Shown here piece after piece: positions 61,075-64,000 of a DNA stretch of 64,000 nt. Both the position numbers and the translations under genes were made by a program. Source of the DNA: CAVZGO01 sp963774935 (GTDB lineage Bacteria > Chloroflexota > Anaerolineae > Anaerolineales > UBA4823). The notes beneath the pieces are model-generated. The model was given only the letters and a program-made list of their open reading frames with translations, did not search any database and had not been told where the DNA came from. The stretch lies in contig CAVZGO010000012.1 in NCBI GenBank assembly GCA_963774935.1, positions 5,881 through 69,880 on the forward strand, read 5' to 3'. The number at the start of each line of letters is the position of its first letter. The first letter of the stretch is position 1.

Positions 61075-62778
61075 CTATTGGGCTGGTTCGTATAGGAAAA
61101 ACCAGCGCGTGTTCAGATGATCCAAGAAGCCATCATCCTTCATTGATTGGATTGCTGCATTGAAAAGCTCCACCAGGTCAGAACCGGGGGTGAAGATGAA
61201 GCCGAACTCCTCTGAGCCGAGCGGGTCACCGACCACCTTGAGCTGGTCGGGGTTGGCGCCGATGTAGCCGCGGCTGGAGGCTGCGTCCATCAGCACCATG
61301 TCAACGTCGCCAGAGAGCAGTGCCTGGACGGCTGCGCCGAAGTTTTCGAAGAGCTTGATGCGCGGGTTGGCTTCATCGCCGTCGAGCACTTCATAGACTG
61401 CGGTGTAGAAGTTGGTGGTGCCGGTCTGGGAGCCGATGAGCAGGTTGGGGTCAGCGGAGAACTCTTCGGGAGTGGTGAAGCGGGTTTCGTCGGCGCGAAC
61501 CAGCATGAACATCTGGGAGGTTAAATAACTGTCAGAGAAATCAACTTGCTGCTTGCGCTCGTCGTTGATGGTGATGCCATCCATGCCGACATCGAACTGG
61601 CCTTCCTGGACTGCTGAGATCATGGTGTCCCAGGCAGTGACTTGCCAATCGACGACACAGTTGAGGCGGCGGCAGATTTCATTGACGGCATCGTATTCCC
61701 AGCCGACGGATTTGCCGCTGGCGGGGTCGACGAAGTTGAGCGGGGTGTAGTCGTTGCCGGTGACCGCTACTACCGTGCGCCCATCCAGATCAGGGAGCTT
61801 GTCGTAGGCATCTTCGGCGTTCGGGTCGGTAAGGAAGAACCAGCGGGTGTTCAGGTATTCCAGGTAGCCGTCCGCTTCCATCTGGGCGATGGCTGCGTTG
61901 AACGGTTCCACCAGGTCAGAACCGGGGGTGAAGATGAAGCCGAATTCCTCTGAGCCGAGCGGGTCGCCGACCACCTTGAGCTGGTCGGGGTTGGCGCCGA
62001 TGTAGCCGCGGCTGGAGGCAGCATCCATCAGCACCATGTCAACGTCGCCAGAGAGCAGCGCCTGGACGGCTGCGCCAAAGTTTTCGAAGAGCTTGATGCG
62101 CGGGTTGGCTTCATCGCCGTCGAGCACTTCGTAGACTGCGGTGTAGAAGTTAGTGGTGCCGGTCTGGGAGCCGATGAGCAGGTTGGGATCAGCGGAGAAC
62201 TCTTCGGGAGTGGTGAAGCGGGTTTCGTCAGCGCGAACCAGCATGAACATCTGAGAGGTCATATAAGGGATGCTGAAGTCAATTTGCTGCTTACGCTCGT
62301 CGTTGATGGTGATGCCATCCATGCCGACATCGAACTGACCTTCCTGGACGGCTGAGATCATGGTGTCCCAGGCGGTGACCTGCCAGTCGACGACACAGTT
62401 GAGGCGGCGGCAGATCTCGTTGACGGCATCGTATTCCCAGCCGACGGATTTGCCGCTAGCGGGGTCGACGAAGTTGAGCGGGGTGTAATCGTTGCCGGTG
62501 ACTGCTACTACCGTGCGCCCCTCAAGATCGGGCAGGCGCAGGGTCTTGGCGACTTCTGCGGCTGGCTGTGCGGGGGCAGGAGCGGAGGGCTCAGTGGCAG
62601 CGGGTTCTGTCATGGCTACTTCAGGAGGCTGGGTGGGTTCAGCCGTGGCAGCGGCGGGCTGCGCTTCGGTGGGGGCAGCGACTGCCTCGGTGGGGGTTAA
62701 CGGGGCTTCGGTGGGTTGGTTGCAAGCTGCAAGCAGCAGGCTGAATATGACGACAAGGAAAATAAGGGTTTTTTTCAT
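61075..62778 (-). CDS. double solute-binding lipoprotein for amino-acid ABC transport
   Basis: 567 residues from ATG 62778 (AGGAG ten bases upstream; ATG 62787 is almost on top of the site). A lipobox LLLAAC (Cys19) and a Thr/Pro/Ala linker lead to two SBP_bac_3 domains, each starting GRTVVAVTGNDYTPLNFVDP with WEYDAVNEICRR, TSQMFMLVRADET and TGTTNFYTAVYEVLDGDEAN. The domains are almost identical, so they presumably bind the same amino acid. The domains differ mainly at the join and at the ends. It forms a transport unit with the downstream permease. Confidence 0.9.
   Translation of the reverse strand: MKKTLIFLVVIFSLLLAACNQPTEAPLTPTEAVAAPTEAQPAAATAEPTQPPEVAMTEPAATEPSAPAPAQPAAEVAKTLRLPDLEGRTVVAVTGNDYTPLNFVDPASGKSVGWEYDAVNEICRRLNCVVDWQVTAWDTMISAVQEGQFDVGMDGITINDERKQQIDFSIPYMTSQMFMLVRADETRFTTPEEFSADPNLLIGSQTGTTNFYTAVYEVLDGDEANPRIKLFENFGAAVQALLSGDVDMVLMDAASSRGYIGANPDQLKVVGDPLGSEEFGFIFTPGSDLVEPFNAAIAQMEADGYLEYLNTRWFFLTDPNAEDAYDKLPDLDGRTVVAVTGNDYTPLNFVDPASGKSVGWEYDAVNEICRRLNCVVDWQVTAWDTMISAVQEGQFDVGMDGITINDERKQQVDFSDSYLTSQMFMLVRADETRFTTPEEFSADPNLLIGSQTGTTNFYTAVYEVLDGDEANPRIKLFENFGAAVQALLSGDVDMVLMDAASSRGYIGANPDQLKVVGDPLGSEEFGFIFTPGSDLVELFNAAIQSMKDDGFLDHLNTRWFFLYEPAQ
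61086..62538. repeat. 738-bp tandem duplication inside the binding-protein gene
   Basis: Copies at about 61086-61800 and 61824-62538 are in register at 738 bp (246 codons); for instance the same CAGTTGAGGCGGCGGCAGAT segment lies at 61659 and 62397. Only scattered base differences are seen, so the duplication is recent or homogenised. Confidence 0.9.
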
Positions 62779-62787
62779 ATGCTTCAT

Positions 62788-63107
62788 ACTCCTGATTCTA
62801 TTTGCTCAATTTTGAGCGGGGTAAAAAGGTTATTTTCTACAAGATTGTTGGGCATGAATTGGATTAATCCGCGACAATTGGCGGTTCAGGGTCAGTATAG
62901 CATAAAACATGAACCAACCGAACTAAATTTCTCCCCTGATGGAGGCTGCAGCCAGCTTTGGGTAGCAGCTAAATTAATGAGTACAAGAAATTATTGATGT
63001 TCGTTGGGTAAGCAGGACACTGTATCAAAACCAGTTGGTAGTGGATAAAAGAAGGTGGCTTTTGCTAAGTTTAGAGTTCACTAGACAAACATCGAACTGA
63101 GGTCACC
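62788..63107. other. intergenic, no gene seen
   Basis: About 320 bases upstream of the binding-protein gene and before the transposase remnant. No reading frame of note and no clear inverted repeat end. It may contain the left end of the IS. Confidence 0.5.
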
Positions 63108-63800
63108 ATGGCGATTATTGTCCTGAAACCTCCAGATGTCAAGGCTGAAGCCGAGAATCGGCCAGAAACGTGGCGAGTTTGCGGATACGACATTCTGCAG
63201 CGCTGGGGATGTCAAACGAAGCAGGTACGGGATCCACACGTCCATGAAGTAGTGGTGTATCGCTATTATCGTTGTCGCTGTCGACATACCTTTCGGCATT
63301 ATCCAGCAGGGGTCGATCAAGCGCAACAGAGTCAGCAACTGCGCAAGCCGGTAGCGGTGTGTTGGGCATTGGGATTGAGTTATCGGGGGTAAGAAGTGAT
63401 CTTTACTGCGATTTGTTTTTGGGATCGACCCGATGACCGCCTGGCGGGATGTGCAAGCACAAGCCTAGTCCTTGCGCCAGCAGCGAAAGCAACAGCCCGT
63501 GCGAGTGTTGGGACTGGATGGCGTCTATGTGCAGGGATTGGGAGAGACACAGCCGGTGATGGTGGCAGTCGTTCTGGGGAATGGAGAGCATCTAATCTGC
63601 TAATTTCATGTCCGGCGCTGGGTCGGGCGTACTTTGAAGGAACTGCGCGACACAGGTTTTGTTTAGATGGGAGTTCTGGTGCCTGGAACAGCGCTGCCCA
63701 GGACCGCCTGAACCACCAGGCTCATTCTCTGATCAACTGCGGTGACTGCGACTGCCAGGGTTTGGAAATTATGCCAGGTTTACGCTGAGATGCCTCAGGC
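63108..63800 (+). pseudogene. degenerate IS transposase
   Basis: The first frame (63108-63392) has a zinc-ribbon-like start WRVCGYDILQRWG, then YRYYRCRCRHTFRHYPAGVDQAQQSQQLRKPVAVCWALGLSYRG, as in a family of transposases common in Chloroflexota. Other frames carry the continuation: MTAWRDVQAQA, then QQPVRVLGLDGVYVQGLGETQPVMVAVVLGNG, the first Asp region of a DDE-type domain. Stops and frame changes separate the pieces. The remaining bases up to the edge hold only weak traces. It is a dead insertion sequence, and whether it is ISL3-like cannot be settled by eye. Confidence 0.65.
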
Positions 63801-64000
63801 GAAACCGGGTTGTGATAAAGGCAAGGGTGCGGGTGGAGGAATTGTCGAGCCTGGGCTGTTTTGGTGAAAAGCTGACTGCAGTCGTGGGGCGTGGACGGTG
63901 ATGAGACGTAAAAGGTGAGCGGGCAAACCCGAGCAAACTCCACTCAGTTGTGATAAAAAAGGGTATAGATACAGCCGCCCCATGCAGTGGAGATGGGATC
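63801..64000. other. window end, likely IS remnant tail
   Basis: Seems to continue the decayed transposase, without an open reading frame or a clear terminal inverted repeat. Confidence 0.4.

Noticed and set aside
1..64000. CRISPR array, prophage, rRNA operon
   Set aside because: No regularly spaced direct repeats, no phage structural genes and no rRNA sequence were seen.

Overview
The window looks like chromosomal DNA of a Chloroflexota bacterium, probably of the Anaerolineae type. This is inferred from gene content, not from a search: LysM and lipoprotein genes with long Thr/Pro linkers, a Ser/Thr kinase fused to an FGE-like domain, a bacterial HerA-NurA operon, ubiE-ubiX quinone genes, a YacL-type PIN-TRAM gene and a tyrosine phenol-lyase. 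Base composition is moderate and genes are dense, in short operons on both strands.

Layout. 1-3.6 kb: a HerA/DUF87-type ATPase that runs off the left edge, preceded by a PLD-family lipoprotein. 3.8-13.7 kb: housekeeping and envelope genes (phosphoribosyltransferase, FAD oxidoreductase plus LPG-synthase-like membrane protein, Ig/propeller protein, ketopantoate reductase, LysM protein, CapA, FtsK). 13.8-22.8 kb: RNase Z, a molybdopterin oxidoreductase, two glycosyltransferases, a LysM/SdrD-B-like surface protein, a hutU operon and an IscR-like regulator. 23-29.5 kb: UDP-glucose dehydrogenase, methyltransferases, ubiX-ubiE and an unusual Atg22-like transporter. 30-40.3 kb is the core of the window: yacL-like, cysS, methyltransferase, rlmB, membrane protein, tRNA-Thr/Tyr/Thr, tuf, rpmG, tRNA-Trp, secE, nusG, rplK, rplA, rplJ, rplL. 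It echoes the classical Firmicutes order and includes an L10 leader. 40.4-48.5 kb: a two-component system, a lytic transglycosylase behind two SOS-box-like palindromes, Nudix, sucrase/ferredoxin-like protein, kinase-FGE fusion and ferritin. 48.6-52.1 kb: a three-gene nurA / HAS-barrel-like / herA operon. 52.2-58.5 kb: GNAT, SWIM zinc finger, subtilase, DUF4332 protein and tyrosine phenol-lyase. 58.6-64 kb: lipid kinase, a decayed ppsR, an amino-acid ABC permease, a binding protein with a nearly perfect internal 738-bp duplication, and a degenerate transposase.

At least six otherwise good genes are interrupted by what looks like a single-base indel (Ig/propeller, rnz, LysM/SdrD-B, hutU, a methyltransferase, the sucrase/ferredoxin-like gene). 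That density suggests sequence errors rather than decay. By contrast, ppsR (nonsense codon plus an internal deletion removing the P-loop) and the terminal transposase look truly degraded.

The points most worth following are the three-gene HerA-NurA operon, the tandem solute-binding duplication beside a dead ppsR, the double operator in front of the transglycosylase, a possible structured leader upstream of the PIN-TRAM gene, and the unusual codon use of tuf. No CRISPR array, rRNA or prophage was seen.
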